Positions 7,078-13,560 of a stretch of 14,130 nt of DNA are shown here, in pieces. The DNA is from Patescibacteria group bacterium (GTDB lineage: Bacteria > Patescibacteriota > Minisyncoccia > Phycocordibacterales > PALSA-1337), in assembly GCA_028871265.1 (NCBI GenBank), contig JAGWNR010000003.1, positions 1 to 14,130 of the forward strand, given 5' to 3'. The position numbers were made by a program, and so were the translations under genes. Numbering within the stretch: position 1 is the first letter of the stretch; each line of letters begins with the position of its first letter. Under the pieces are notes generated by a model. It was not told the DNA's origin and made no database searches. It worked only from the letters and a program-made list of their open reading frames with translations.

Positions 7078-8766
7078 TCACATTCTCTCTGGTACTTCAA
7101 TACCCAGCAATTTCAAACCATTTTCCATAACGATGGCAAAAGCATGCGTCAAAGCGATTTTATAAGCAGAATATTCGTCTGCGGACGAAACAATTTGATT
7201 ATTGCCATAAAAACTGTTAAAAGCACCGGCGAGTTCGGTCAAATATGTCGTCAAATAATGCGGCTCATATTCACGCGCAGCACGTTCAACAATTTCCGGA
7301 AAGCGATACAATATTTTTTCCAGCTCAAAAGACTGTGACGGAGCAATTTTTGTCACCGCTTTCACTTGCATTTCTGAGGCTTTGGCCAAAACCGCCTTGG
7401 CGCGCACTGTCGAATATTGCAAATATGGACCGGAATCACCCTTTAAATTGAGCATCTCATCCCAATCAAAAACAATGTCTTGACGACTTTCGCGTTTGAG
7501 ATCATTGAATTTGATCGCACCGACACCGACCATGTGAGCCGTGTCGATATTGATTTCGCCGGCCCGTTTTTCGGCTTCATCGATAATGTCTTCCAGCCAA
7601 ATGACATTGCCTTTTCTGGTAGACATTTTGCCATCCTTGAAACGATAATGACCGTGAGCAATGTGAACGCGTTGTCCGGACTTGAACCAATTGAGCATCG
7701 CCTCTACTTCAAATAATTGCTGGAAATAGAGCGTCTGCTCGACACCGACTTCGTTTATTATCACAATATCTTTGCCATAATTATCCAGCCGCCATAAATC
7801 AGTAGCCAAATCGCGCGTCGCGTACAATGTCGCACCGTCTTTTTTTTCAATCATGAGCGGCGGATATTTTTCATCAGGAAAAAAGACCAGTTTGGCACCC
7901 TCGCTCTCCTGCAAAAGTTTAGCCTGCTCGAGCGCCGATTTAGCCTTGGAAATGTATGACTCATAAAAATATTCGCCTTGTTCAGTGTCAAAAGCACCAA
8001 CACCAAGTTTTGTGTAAATACTTTTAAAATATTCCCTCGAAATCGTCACAATTTTTTTATACAACGCCATGGTCTCTCTGTCGCCTTTTTCAAGTTTGGC
8101 AAAGGCCGCCCGGCCTTCATCCTCAAGTTTCGGGTCTTTTTCGACTTCGTCATGAAACTTTACGTAAAGATCGACTAGATATGCCATTTTGTTTTTGCTC
8201 TGCTCCATCTCATCGACACTTCCCCATTTTTTTAGCGCCACAATTTGTTTGCCGAATTGCGTACCCCAGTCTCCCAAATGATTATCGCGGATAACTTTGT
8301 AACCGGAAAAATCCAAGATGTTAGCAACAGCATCACCGATAATGGTCGAACGCAGATGCCCGACGGTAAATGGTTTGGCAATATTTGGTGAAGAATACTC
8401 GACGACAATTTTTTTACCCTTGCCAATTTTATTTGATCCAAATTTTTCTCTCTCTTTCAAAATTTCCGCAACTGTCGAAGTGAAAAAGTTTCGCTTGAAA
8501 GAGAAATTGACAAAACCCGGACCGGCGATTTCGATTTTTTCAACTTGCTCCGGTTTATTTTTTTCAAGTAAAACCAGCAATTTTTCCGCCAGAACGCGCG
8601 GGGCAAGCTTGAGCTCTTTGGCACAGACCAAGGCAACGTTGGTCGAGTAATCACCATGCGAAAGGTTATCTGGATGCTCGATCGTATAGGCGATTTTATG
8701 TCTATCTTTGACGCCCAGGTCAACCAAGGCCGAATCGACGGCTTTTTTGAGTATATCTGAAATCAT
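7078..8766 (-). CDS. argS: Arginyl-tRNA synthetase
   Basis: 562 residues, normal length for ArgRS, which charges tRNA-Arg. The N-terminal additional domain (about 1-110) includes NLSHGDYSTNVAL and the GPGFVNF motif. The class I core has EYSSPNIAKPFTVGHLRST with the HIGH-type box TVGH at 134-137, DNHLGDWGTQFG, and the KMSKS-type box KMSTRKG at 380-386. The DALR anticodon domain ends with the family-typical GIEVPERM. The gene stands alone on the minus strand. Its ATG is preceded by TAGAAT only 6 bases away (8773-8778) and no Shine-Dalgarno, so the message is probably leaderless. Nothing is truncated or inserted, in contrast to ileS. Confidence 0.97.
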   Translation of the reverse strand: MISDILKKAVDSALVDLGVKDRHKIAYTIEHPDNLSHGDYSTNVALVCAKELKLAPRVLAEKLLVLLEKNKPEQVEKIEIAGPGFVNFSFKRNFFTSTVAEILKEREKFGSNKIGKGKKIVVEYSSPNIAKPFTVGHLRSTIIGDAVANILDFSGYKVIRDNHLGDWGTQFGKQIVALKKWGSVDEMEQSKNKMAYLVDLYVKFHDEVEKDPKLEDEGRAAFAKLEKGDRETMALYKKIVTISREYFKSIYTKLGVGAFDTEQGEYFYESYISKAKSALEQAKLLQESEGAKLVFFPDEKYPPLMIEKKDGATLYATRDLATDLWRLDNYGKDIVIINEVGVEQTLYFQQLFEVEAMLNWFKSGQRVHIAHGHYRFKDGKMSTRKGNVIWLEDIIDEAEKRAGEINIDTAHMVGVGAIKFNDLKRESRQDIVFDWDEMLNLKGDSGPYLQYSTVRAKAVLAKASEMQVKAVTKIAPSQSFELEKILYRFPEIVERAAREYEPHYLTTYLTELAGAFNSFYGNNQIVSSADEYSAYKIALTHAFAIVMENGLKLLGIEVPERM

Positions 8767-8772
8767 TGGCCT

Positions 8773-8778
8773 ATTCTA
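8773..8778 (-). promoter_or_regulatory. argS -10 box, leaderless type
   Basis: TAGAAT on the minus strand, 6 bases upstream of the argS ATG. No good -35 at 16-18 bases. This gene lacks an upstream palindromic repeat. Confidence 0.5.
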
Positions 8779-8828
8779 GCCTTTTTGCATGAAAAATTCC
8801 AGACAACGAAAAGATAGGTCGTTCAAGA

Positions 8829-8856
8829 TTGACAAATTTGACAATTCTGCTAAACT
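8829..8856 (+). promoter_or_regulatory. Strong promoter of the 8863-9088 RNA
   Basis: Consensus TTGACA at 8829-8834, 16-base spacer, TAAACT at 8851-8856 preceded by TGC (extended -10 TGCTAAACT). Predicted start near 8863. A match this good, with no start codon or Shine-Dalgarno behind it, favours an RNA gene. Confidence 0.7.
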
Positions 8857-8862
8857 CTTTCA

Positions 8863-9088
8863 CAGAGTGAGGTTGGGATTGGACGGAATTGCCACCGTGG
8901 CAGTTATCCCTGACACCCCGTAACGAACCGGGCTTGTCTCAAGGCAACAACAGCAACAAATCTAGTTGCAAGGCAACCTTGCTCAAAGGATCGGTTCCTC
9001 GCCGAACGGTGCAAATCCTTTACAGCGCTGGCCTTTGTTGTCAACCGTCCACTCTTTGTCCCTCCCGCTTTTGCGCGAGGGACTTTTT
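8863..9088 (+). ncRNA. Structured non-coding RNA candidate, about 225 nt
   Basis: Bounded by a strong promoter and a terminator, with no plausible coding frame. The ends can pair: GAGTG and GGACGG near 8866-8885 with CCGTCC and CACTC near 9045-9054. Internal stems include TGCCA/TGGCA (about 8890-8902), GACACCCCG with CGGGCTTGTC, GCAAC/GTTGC around 8950-8970, GCAAGG/CCTTGC, and AAAGGAT with ATCCTTT (about 8986-9021). This closed, multi-hairpin layout resembles a housekeeping or regulatory RNA (6S-like in outline), but I see no conserved motif of SRP RNA, tmRNA, RNase P or 6S, so the family is unassigned. It converges on glyA, whose stop codon lies in the terminator T-run. Confidence 0.6.
9058..9088 (+). 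terminator. Rho-independent terminator of the 8863 RNA
   Basis: Stem GTCCCTC (9058-9064) with GAGGGAC (9077-9083), continued after one mismatch by CGC/GCG around a TTTT loop, then TTTTT at 9084-9088. The T-run overlaps the glyA stop codon on the opposite strand. Confidence 0.85.
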
Positions 9089-10280
9089 ATTTTCTCAAAA
9101 CCATATCAATTTTTTGTGCAATTTTCTGGAAATATTTTTCCTTTTTGCCACGAGTAGTTTCAGCGGCTGTGCCCAGACGAATACCAGATGGATCAGTCGG
9201 TGGTCGCGAATCGAACGGAATGGCATTTTTGTTAGCGATAATGCCAGCTCTTTCTAATCTGTCACTGGCTTCCTTGCCGGAAATTCCTGTACCATTCATC
9301 CACGTGTCGACCAAAATCAAATGGGAATCGGTGCCACCAGAAATAATTTTCCAGCCCAGTCGTGAGAGTTCGTCGGCTAAAATTTTGGCGTTGGCGACGA
9401 CTTGTCGCGCGTATTTTTTGAAAGTAGGACCGGCGGCTTCGCCGAGCGCCACCGCCACCGCGGCAATGGCATTTTCGTGCGGACCTCCCTGCATACCGGG
9501 AAACACCGCCCGGTCAATTTTTTTGTCGAGGTCAAGCAGTTCACCGGTTTTACTTTTCCTATCTTTTCTGGAAAAAATTAGCGCTGATCGCGGACCACGC
9601 AGAGTTTTATGCGTAGTGGTAGTAACGATATCGGCATATTCAAATGGTGTCGGATATACTCCACCCGCAACCAATCCGGCAATATGCGACATGTCCACCA
9701 TGAGTAGCGCACCGCAAGTGTCGGCAATCTCACGGAATTTTTTCCAATCAATCTGTCGCGGATAGGCCGTAAAACCTGCCACAATAATAGCTGGCTTTTC
9801 CGCCATAGCCTTGGCCTTGATGTCATCATAATTTAGCACTTCAGTTTTGGCGTCGACTCCATATGGAATTTGCTGCCACATTTTGCCGCTAATTGAAACC
9901 TTGTGACCGTGGGTCAGATGGCCGCCTTGATCTAGCGACATGCCCATAATCTTGCCGCCGATTGGCACCAGCGCCAAATACACTGCCACATTAGCTGGCG
10001 AACCGGACAATGCCTGGACATTCACTGCCCATTCTACCGGTTTCAACTTGAATAATTTAAGGGCGCGATTCTGACAGAGCGATTCGACTTCATCAATAAT
10101 TGCATTGCCACCATAATAACGTTTGCCGGGATAACCTTCGGCATATTTGTTGGTCAATTCAGATCCAAGTGCCTCCAACACGTCTCTTGAAACAAAATTC
10201 TCCGAGGCAATCAAATTTATAACACTTTTCTGTCGCTTTTTTTCGGCATTAATAAGTTTTTTTATTTGTGTGTCTTTCAT
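9087..10280 (-). CDS. glyA: Serine hydroxymethyltransferase
   Basis: 397 residues, PLP-dependent. It converts serine and tetrahydrofolate to glycine and 5,10-methylene-tetrahydrofolate, the carbon donor ThyA uses. Motifs: LIASENFVS (23-31), KYAEGYPGKRYYGG (45-58), substrate/PLP-site GGHLTHGHKVS, DMSHIAGLVA with D196 and H199, and the PLP lysine K225 in TTTTHKTLRGPRSA. Near the C-terminus SGIRLGTAAETTRG replaces the usual RLGTPA-TTRG, a proline-to-alanine change in a conserved loop. The frame opens upstream at 10316, but the ATG at 10280 fits the family start and lies 7 bases after a TATACT box, so I use it. It converges with the RNA at 8863-9088. Confidence 0.96.
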   Translation of the reverse strand: MKDTQIKKLINAEKKRQKSVINLIASENFVSRDVLEALGSELTNKYAEGYPGKRYYGGNAIIDEVESLCQNRALKLFKLKPVEWAVNVQALSGSPANVAVYLALVPIGGKIMGMSLDQGGHLTHGHKVSISGKMWQQIPYGVDAKTEVLNYDDIKAKAMAEKPAIIVAGFTAYPRQIDWKKFREIADTCGALLMVDMSHIAGLVAGGVYPTPFEYADIVTTTTHKTLRGPRSALIFSRKDRKSKTGELLDLDKKIDRAVFPGMQGGPHENAIAAVAVALGEAAGPTFKKYARQVVANAKILADELSRLGWKIISGGTDSHLILVDTWMNGTGISGKEASDRLERAGIIANKNAIPFDSRPPTDPSGIRLGTAAETTRGKKEKYFQKIAQKIDMVLRK

Positions 10281-10287
10281 GCGGTTC

Positions 10288-10316
10288 AGTATAACCAAGG
10301 TCAGACATCGGTACAA
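10288..10316 (-). promoter_or_regulatory. glyA promoter, leaderless type
   Basis: TTGTAC (10311-10316), 17-base spacer, TATACT (10288-10293), then 7 bases to the ATG. The -35 hexamer is the end of a palindromic repeat arm (10311-10331), so the repeat appears to supply part of the promoter. Confidence 0.65.
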
Positions 10317-10349
10317 GGTCAGACCTTGTACATTACATAGGTCGGACCT
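10306..10349 (+). repeat. Left copy of a 44-bp direct repeat
   Basis: Matches 10746-10789 with two mismatches in 44 bases, at an exact offset of 440 bases. Each copy holds one full palindrome and half or all of a second. The pair brackets the RNA candidate at 10360-10696. Confidence 0.9.
10311..10331. repeat. Palindromic repeat, AAGGTC type
   Basis: 21-bp perfect dyad about 10321: arm GTACAAGGTC, one central base, then its reverse complement. Identical to 10751-10771. A fragment (AAGGTCAGAC) also remains at 10297-10306. Confidence 0.95.
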
Positions 10350-10354
10350 TGTAC
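10334..10354. repeat. Hybrid palindromic repeat
   Basis: Left arm TACATAGGTC (as in 10774-10783), centre G, right arm GACCTTGTAC (as in 10762-10771). The arms come from the two subtypes, so only the inner part pairs perfectly; it looks recombinant. Confidence 0.8.
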
Positions 10355-10359
10355 ATGTA

Positions 10360-10407
10360 AATAAAAAAGGCCTGCTCGCGAAAAAAACATAAAAAAGCGA
10401 GCAAGCC
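10360..10407 (-). terminator. Terminator of the 10360-10696 RNA unit
   Basis: 11-bp stem with one G-U pair: GGCTTGCTCGC (complement of 10397-10407) with 10369-10379, and an unusually T-rich 17-base loop. On the minus strand a T-run follows (10363-10368). Confidence 0.75.
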
Positions 10408-10696
10408 TAATCCGAAGTTCTATGAAGATAATGAGGAGTGTAAGCGCAGACCTCAAACATACAAAACAGAGACCGCGGAAAATTGGAGCCGGCGGCGGAA
10501 GAGATCGATGGCCTTGTAAAGGGCGCATACGCTATCCGCCTTATGCCAGGCTCGTTTGGACAGAAACAAGGTTCTGCCAGGAAATCGCTAAGGATTTCCT
10601 ATTTACGGCGAATAGATCGGCCATTACTACTAACCAATGCTAACAGTTGAAGTTTGGCCAAGCCTAAAGGACATTAGTATCAAAAGACCTGACCTG
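10360..10696 (-). ncRNA. Structured non-coding RNA candidate, about 330 nt, between direct repeats
   Basis: Minus-strand unit with a strong promoter at 10703-10730 and a terminator at 10360-10407. No gene-like frame; a 27-codon frame starting ATGGCCGAT exists but has no recognisable start signal. Foldable elements include the perfect hairpin AGGAAATC/GATTTCCT (about 10580-10601) and CAGAA/TTCTG just after it. CTAAT near the 5' end can pair with ATTAG near the 3' end. Size and layout suit RNase P RNA or tmRNA, but I cannot find the P4 core (GAGGAAAGTCC) or a tRNA-like T-arm, so the family is left open. The unit lies exactly between two 44-bp direct repeats. Confidence 0.5.
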
Positions 10697-10702
10697 AGAA
10701 GT

Positions 10703-10730
10703 AGATTACACCTGTAAAAATCTATGTCAA
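10703..10730 (-). promoter_or_regulatory. Strong promoter of the 10360-10696 RNA
   Basis: Consensus TTGACA at 10725-10730 on the minus strand, 16-base spacer, TAATCT at 10703-10708. Predicted start near 10696. Confidence 0.65.
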
Positions 10731-10745
10731 GGAGTTATGCACAGG

Positions 10746-10789
10746 CATCAGTACAAGGTCAGACCTTGTACGTTACATAGGTCGGACCT
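10746..10789 (+). repeat. Right copy of the 44-bp direct repeat
   Basis: Partner of 10306-10349, same orientation, two mismatches. It lies upstream of the RNA promoter and next to the tmk stop codon. Confidence 0.9.
10751..10771. repeat. Palindromic repeat, AAGGTC type
   Basis: Identical 21-bp dyad to 10311-10331, followed after two bases by a TACATAGGTC-type palindrome, the same order as the other composite elements. Confidence 0.95.
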
Positions 10790-10794
10790 ATGTA
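10774..10794. repeat. Palindromic repeat, ATAGGTC type
   Basis: 21-bp perfect dyad with arm TACATAGGTC and centre G at 10784. A third, imperfect AGGTC-A-GACCTT element follows at 10799-10810 and overlaps the last codons of tmk. Confidence 0.95.
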
Positions 10795-10801
10795 AACGAG
10801 G

Positions 10802-11449
10802 TCAGACCTTGATTTTTTCCTCGATCAGCGTCAAAAAATCGGCTTTTACTTTTTCAAACGGTTGGTTGGCATCAATTATTTTATGCGGCACTTTTTTGAA
10901 GAATTCCAAATAGCCTTTCCTGACTTTTTTATGAAAAGCAATCTCGCGATCATCAAAATTATCATACCCTGCCAAGAGACTTTGATTTCGCGCGGCAGCA
11001 CGACGCAAACCCTCGCGCGGATCAACATCGAGAAAGACGTAGAGATCCGGCACGATATCCAGTTTGCCGCGCAACGTCCAAAAAACATCCTCGAGATCGT
11101 CGGATGATTGTGCGGCCACTTGATATGCGTATGACGACGCGTCGAATCTATCGGCGATGACCGGCATCTGGCGCTTCAGTGTCGGCAAAATGGCATTGGC
11201 AATATTATCAAAGCGCGCTGCAAACATGAGACAGAGCGTGGTTAGTGGCGGCGCAAATTTGGCTAGCGGATCTTTGATAGCCGCTTCGCGTATGGTTTCG
11301 GCATAGGCCGATCCGCCCGGCTCGCGGGTAAAAAAGATTTTGTCGCCAAATTTCTCCTTGAGCGCCATAACGAGCGAAGATTTACCGGAACCTTCACCGC
11401 CTTCGATGGCGATAAAAATCGGTCGCTTTTTTCGTGCAGTTTTTTTCAT
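10802..11449 (-). CDS. tmk: Thymidylate kinase
   Basis: 215 residues, normal for dTMP kinase (dTMP + ATP to dTDP). Motifs: P-loop GGEGSGKSS near the N-terminus, REPGGSAYAETIREA (usually REPGGT), the DRFDASSYAYQ substrate signature, and FLDVDPREGLRRAAARNQ leading into the lid. The open frame extends much further upstream, overlapping thyA's 5' region with a hydrophobic, non-family sequence. The ATG at 11449 matches the family start and lies 7 bases from a TACAAT box, so I choose it. The final codons (Ile-Lys-Val-stop) are inside a palindromic-repeat fragment, so the repeat supplies the tail. It is divergent from thyA, with which it shares a 106-base promoter region. Confidence 0.95.
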   Translation of the reverse strand: MKKTARKKRPIFIAIEGGEGSGKSSLVMALKEKFGDKIFFTREPGGSAYAETIREAAIKDPLAKFAPPLTTLCLMFAARFDNIANAILPTLKRQMPVIADRFDASSYAYQVAAQSSDDLEDVFWTLRGKLDIVPDLYVFLDVDPREGLRRAAARNQSLLAGYDNFDDREIAFHKKVRKGYLEFFKKVPHKIIDANQPFEKVKADFLTLIEEKIKV

Positions 11450-11456
11450 CGAGATG

Positions 11457-11462
11457 ATTGTA
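11457..11462 (-). promoter_or_regulatory. tmk -10 box, leaderless type
   Basis: TACAAT on the minus strand, 7 bases upstream of the tmk ATG. The -35 position falls in the palindrome at 11470-11490, without a good hexamer match. Confidence 0.5.
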
Positions 11463-11469
11463 ACATATT

Positions 11470-11490
11470 GTACGAGGTGACACCTCGTAC
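11470..11490. repeat. Palindromic repeat, GAGGTG type, in the tmk-thyA divergent region
   Basis: 21-bp perfect dyad about 11480 with arm GTACGAGGTG. Compared with the GTACAAGGTC arm it differs at two positions, each matched by the complementary change in the other arm. Confidence 0.95.
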
Positions 11491-11542
11491 ATACAAAACC
11501 GGACTTGTGGACAGCGAGGGTGTATAAAGTGAAACGGAAAGG

Positions 11543-11548
11543 TATAAT
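11543..11548 (+). promoter_or_regulatory. thyA -10 box, leaderless type
   Basis: Perfect TATAAT with 7 bases to the thyA ATG (11556). No strong -35 at 17 bases. No Shine-Dalgarno can fit downstream of the expected start point. Confidence 0.65.
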
Positions 11549-11555
11549 TAAAAAT

Positions 11556-12493
11556 ATGAAAACAATTGAACACCCCGATATTGAATACTTGAACCTTGTC
11601 CAGAAGATCATGATTGATGGAAAAGTTAAAACCGATCGTACCGACACGGGCACAAAAAGCATCTTTGGGTATCAAATGCGTTTTGACCTGTCGAGTGGCT
11701 TTCCTCTCTTGACCACCAAAAAACTCCCCTTCAAGGTGATCCTGGGGGAATTATTATGGTTCATCAAGGGTGACACAAAACTGCGCACGCTTCTCGCTCA
11801 AAATATCCACATCTGGGACGAATGGCCTTTCAAGGGCTACTTGATCGCCAATGGATTGCCGGTGCCAAAGACCGGATCGCCGGAATGGGATAGTGGGCTC
11901 AAGGAATTTCTTGAACACATCGTAACCGACGATGAATTCAACCAAAAATATGGCGATCTGGGTCCTGTATACGGCAAACAGTGGCGAGATTGGAAAGGAC
12001 CGAACGGTGAAAGTATCGACCAGCTCAAGGCGGCGGTGGATATGATCAGAAAATCTCCGGATTCGCGACGTATATTGGTATCGGCATGGAACCCGGCGGA
12101 AATCGAAGAAATGGCGAAATTCGGACTTCCTCCCTGTCATTGTCTGTTCCAGTTCTACGTAGCCGATGGCAAGCTATCATGCCAGCTCTATCAACGCAGT
12201 TGCGACACATTCCTGGGCGTGCCATTCAACATTGCCAGTTATTCCCTGCTCGTCATGATGATTGCCGCAGTGACCAACCTGGAGCCAGGAGAATTCATCT
12301 GGACCGGCGGTGATACTCATATTTACCTGAATCACCTTGACCAAGTAAAAGAACAACTGTCACGCACACCAAGGCCTCAACCTCATCTAATTATCAAGAG
12401 GAAACCGGCTGAACTTTGGACTTTACAATGGATGATTTCGCTCTGGATAGCTACGATCCGCATCCATCAATCAAAGCGCCAATTTCCGTTTGA
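11556..12493 (+). CDS. thyA: Thymidylate synthase, frameshifted near the C-terminus
   Basis: Makes dTMP from dUMP and methylene-tetrahydrofolate. Residues 1-288 are clearly Thy[20 protein letters not shown], phosphate-binding [11 protein letters not shown], catalytic C194 in [29 protein letters not shown], and [14 protein letters not shown]. At 12417-12420 the frame shifts. As written the product ends in unrelated residues and stays open to 12563, through the terminator. One extra base there restores [24 protein letters not shown] and a stop at 12491-12493, giving 312 residues with the conserved family C-terminus. The 24 lost residues normally close the active site, so the gene as written would be impaired. 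Sequencing or assembly error, true mutation and recoding are all possible. It has its own promoter and terminator and is divergent from tmk. Confidence 0.92.
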
Positions 12494-12511
12494 TTTACGA
12501 CGACACACAAG

Positions 12512-12539
12512 GCGCTCTCGACTTGAGGGCGCTTTTTTT
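12512..12539 (+). terminator. Rho-independent terminator of thyA
   Basis: 8-bp stem GCGCTCTC (12512-12519) with GAGGGCGC (12525-12532), one G-U pair, 5-base loop, then seven T. It starts 19 bases after the restored thyA stop, supporting 12493 and not 12563 as the original gene end. Confidence 0.85.
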
Positions 12540-12567
12540 ATTTTAAAAAATATGTCACCATAAACAC

Positions 12568-13092
12568 ATGACACATACATCTCTCATCGTTGCCACGAGC
12601 AAAGACGGCTTTATCGCTAGGGACAAAGACAAGGATCCTTCGACGATATGGACGAGCCATGAAGACAAGAAGCGTTTCGTAGAACTTTCCAAGCGAATCG
12701 GTACTATTGTTCTGGGATTGAACACCTTCAACACCTTTCCGCACGATGAAAATGGCAACCCTAAACCGCTCAAAGGCCGCCGCCATATTATTTACGCAGA
12801 CAGAGAAATCGCGCCTCATCCAGATGTAGAAGTCACCACAGACAAACCTGAAGTTCTTCTCGAAAAATTAAATGATCGAGGTATAAAAGAAGTCGCTATC
12901 GCCGGTGGTGCCAGTATTTATCGAATGTTTCTGGACACCAACCTTGTAGATACAATCTACATGACTGTCGAGCCAATCGAATTCGGCTCGGGTGTTCCTT
13001 TTTATAAAGGAAATATTGAAGAAAGGTTCAAGCTGGTCAAAGAGGAAATTGTCGGCAACGGCACGATTTTTCGTGAATACCAGCGGAAATAG
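12568..13092 (+). CDS. Dihydrofolate-reductase-like protein (DHFR / RibD C-terminal fold)
   Basis: 174 residues. It probably reduces dihydrofolate released by ThyA to tetrahydrofolate with NADPH; this rests on fold-level motifs and context. Visible: N-terminal strand SLIVATSKDGFIARD, IWTSHEDKKRFVEL matching the family's W-x-x-x-E/D-x-x-x-F region, TIVLGLNTFNTFP (the MGR-x-TF position), the cofactor-binding IAGGASIYRMFL, and a YMTVEPIEFGSGVPF strand. The RibD-type reductase of riboflavin synthesis shares the fold and cannot be excluded, but no riboflavin gene is nearby while thyA is 75 bases upstream. The ATG follows the thyA terminator closely; no clear -10 or Shine-Dalgarno is seen. It ends against palindromes shared with convergent dut. 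Confidence 0.82.
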   Translation: MTHTSLIVATSKDGFIARDKDKDPSTIWTSHEDKKRFVELSKRIGTIVLGLNTFNTFPHDENGNPKPLKGRRHIIYADREIAPHPDVEVTTDKPEVLLEKLNDRGIKEVAIAGGASIYRMFLDTNLVDTIYMTVEPIEFGSGVPFYKGNIEERFKLVKEEIVGNGTIFREYQRK

Positions 13093-13093
13093 T

Positions 13094-13110
13094 CCAAGGT
13101 CGGACCTTGG
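13094..13110. repeat. Palindromic repeat, AAGGTC type, short
   Basis: 17-bp perfect dyad with arm CCAAGGTC and centre G, two bases after the dfr-like stop codon. It directly abuts the next palindrome. Confidence 0.92.
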
Positions 13111-13131
13111 TACATAGGTCTGACCTATGTA
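13111..13131. repeat. Palindromic repeat, ATAGGTC type
   Basis: 21-bp perfect dyad with arm TACATAGGTC and centre T, ending one base before the dut stop codon on the minus strand. With its neighbour it fills the entire convergent gap and could act as a bidirectional hairpin. Confidence 0.95.
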
Positions 13132-13554
13132 TTATTTCCCCGTACTGCCGAAACCTTTGTCGCCTCTCGTCGAATCGGAAAGCTCGGCGACTTCATCAAA
13201 ATCAACGTATTCGACTTTTTGGATCAAAAGCTGGATTACCTTTTGGCCTTTTTCAAACTTGAAATATTTATCGGATAGATTCATCACACCGGCATGCCAT
13301 TCACCACGATAGCCGCTATCAATGACGCCGCCAAAACTCTTTATGCCATATTTATGCGACAAACCGCTCTTGTCCCACAAAAGTCCAACGTAGCCTTCGG
13401 GAATTTCCATGGCAATGCCTAGTGGTATGGACTTCCTTTCGCCAGGCTCAAGCTCGAAAGCCTCAACAGTGTATAAATCCAATCCTGCATCGCCAGCATG
13501 CGCGTGGCTGGGAATTATTGCATCGGGATGGATTTTTTTAATTTTTATTTTCAT
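13132..13554 (-). CDS. dut: Deoxyuridine 5'-triphosphate nucleotidohydrolase (dUTPase)
   Basis: 140 residues, typical of the trimeric dUTPase. It hydrolyses dUTP to dUMP and pyrophosphate, keeping uracil out of DNA and feeding ThyA. Conserved motifs in order: AGDAGLDLYTVE (motif 1), LWDKSGLSHKYGI (motif 2), GGVIDSGYRGEWHAGVMNLS (motif 3), GQKVIQLLIQKV (motif 4) and the C-terminal RGDKGFGSTGK (motif 5; usually RG-x-GGFGSTG), which closes over the substrate. The start follows the dCMP deaminase stop by 6 bases on the same strand with no Shine-Dalgarno, so the two are co-transcribed and probably re-initiated or coupled. Confidence 0.97.
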   Translation of the reverse strand: MKIKIKKIHPDAIIPSHAHAGDAGLDLYTVEAFELEPGERKSIPLGIAMEIPEGYVGLLWDKSGLSHKYGIKSFGGVIDSGYRGEWHAGVMNLSDKYFKFEKGQKVIQLLIQKVEYVDFDEVAELSDSTRGDKGFGSTGK

Positions 13555-13560
13555 AAAATA

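Noticed and set aside
9145..9765. 206-codon plus-strand frame
   Set aside because: Antisense shadow of glyA.
10360..10696. RNase P RNA or tmRNA
   Set aside because: Size and signals fit, but the RNase P P4 core and the tmRNA tRNA-like arm could not be found on either strand; kept as unassigned RNA.
11450..11662. Long N-terminal extension of Tmk with a hydrophobic segment
   Set aside because: Absent from the family, antisense to the thyA start, and upstream of the tmk -10 box.
12494..12563. thyA frame continuing to 12563
   Set aside because: It runs out of frame through the terminator hairpin and encodes no family sequence.
10306..13131. CRISPR array
   Set aside because: The repeats are palindromes with 0-3 base or irregular spacing, without uniform spacers or cas genes.
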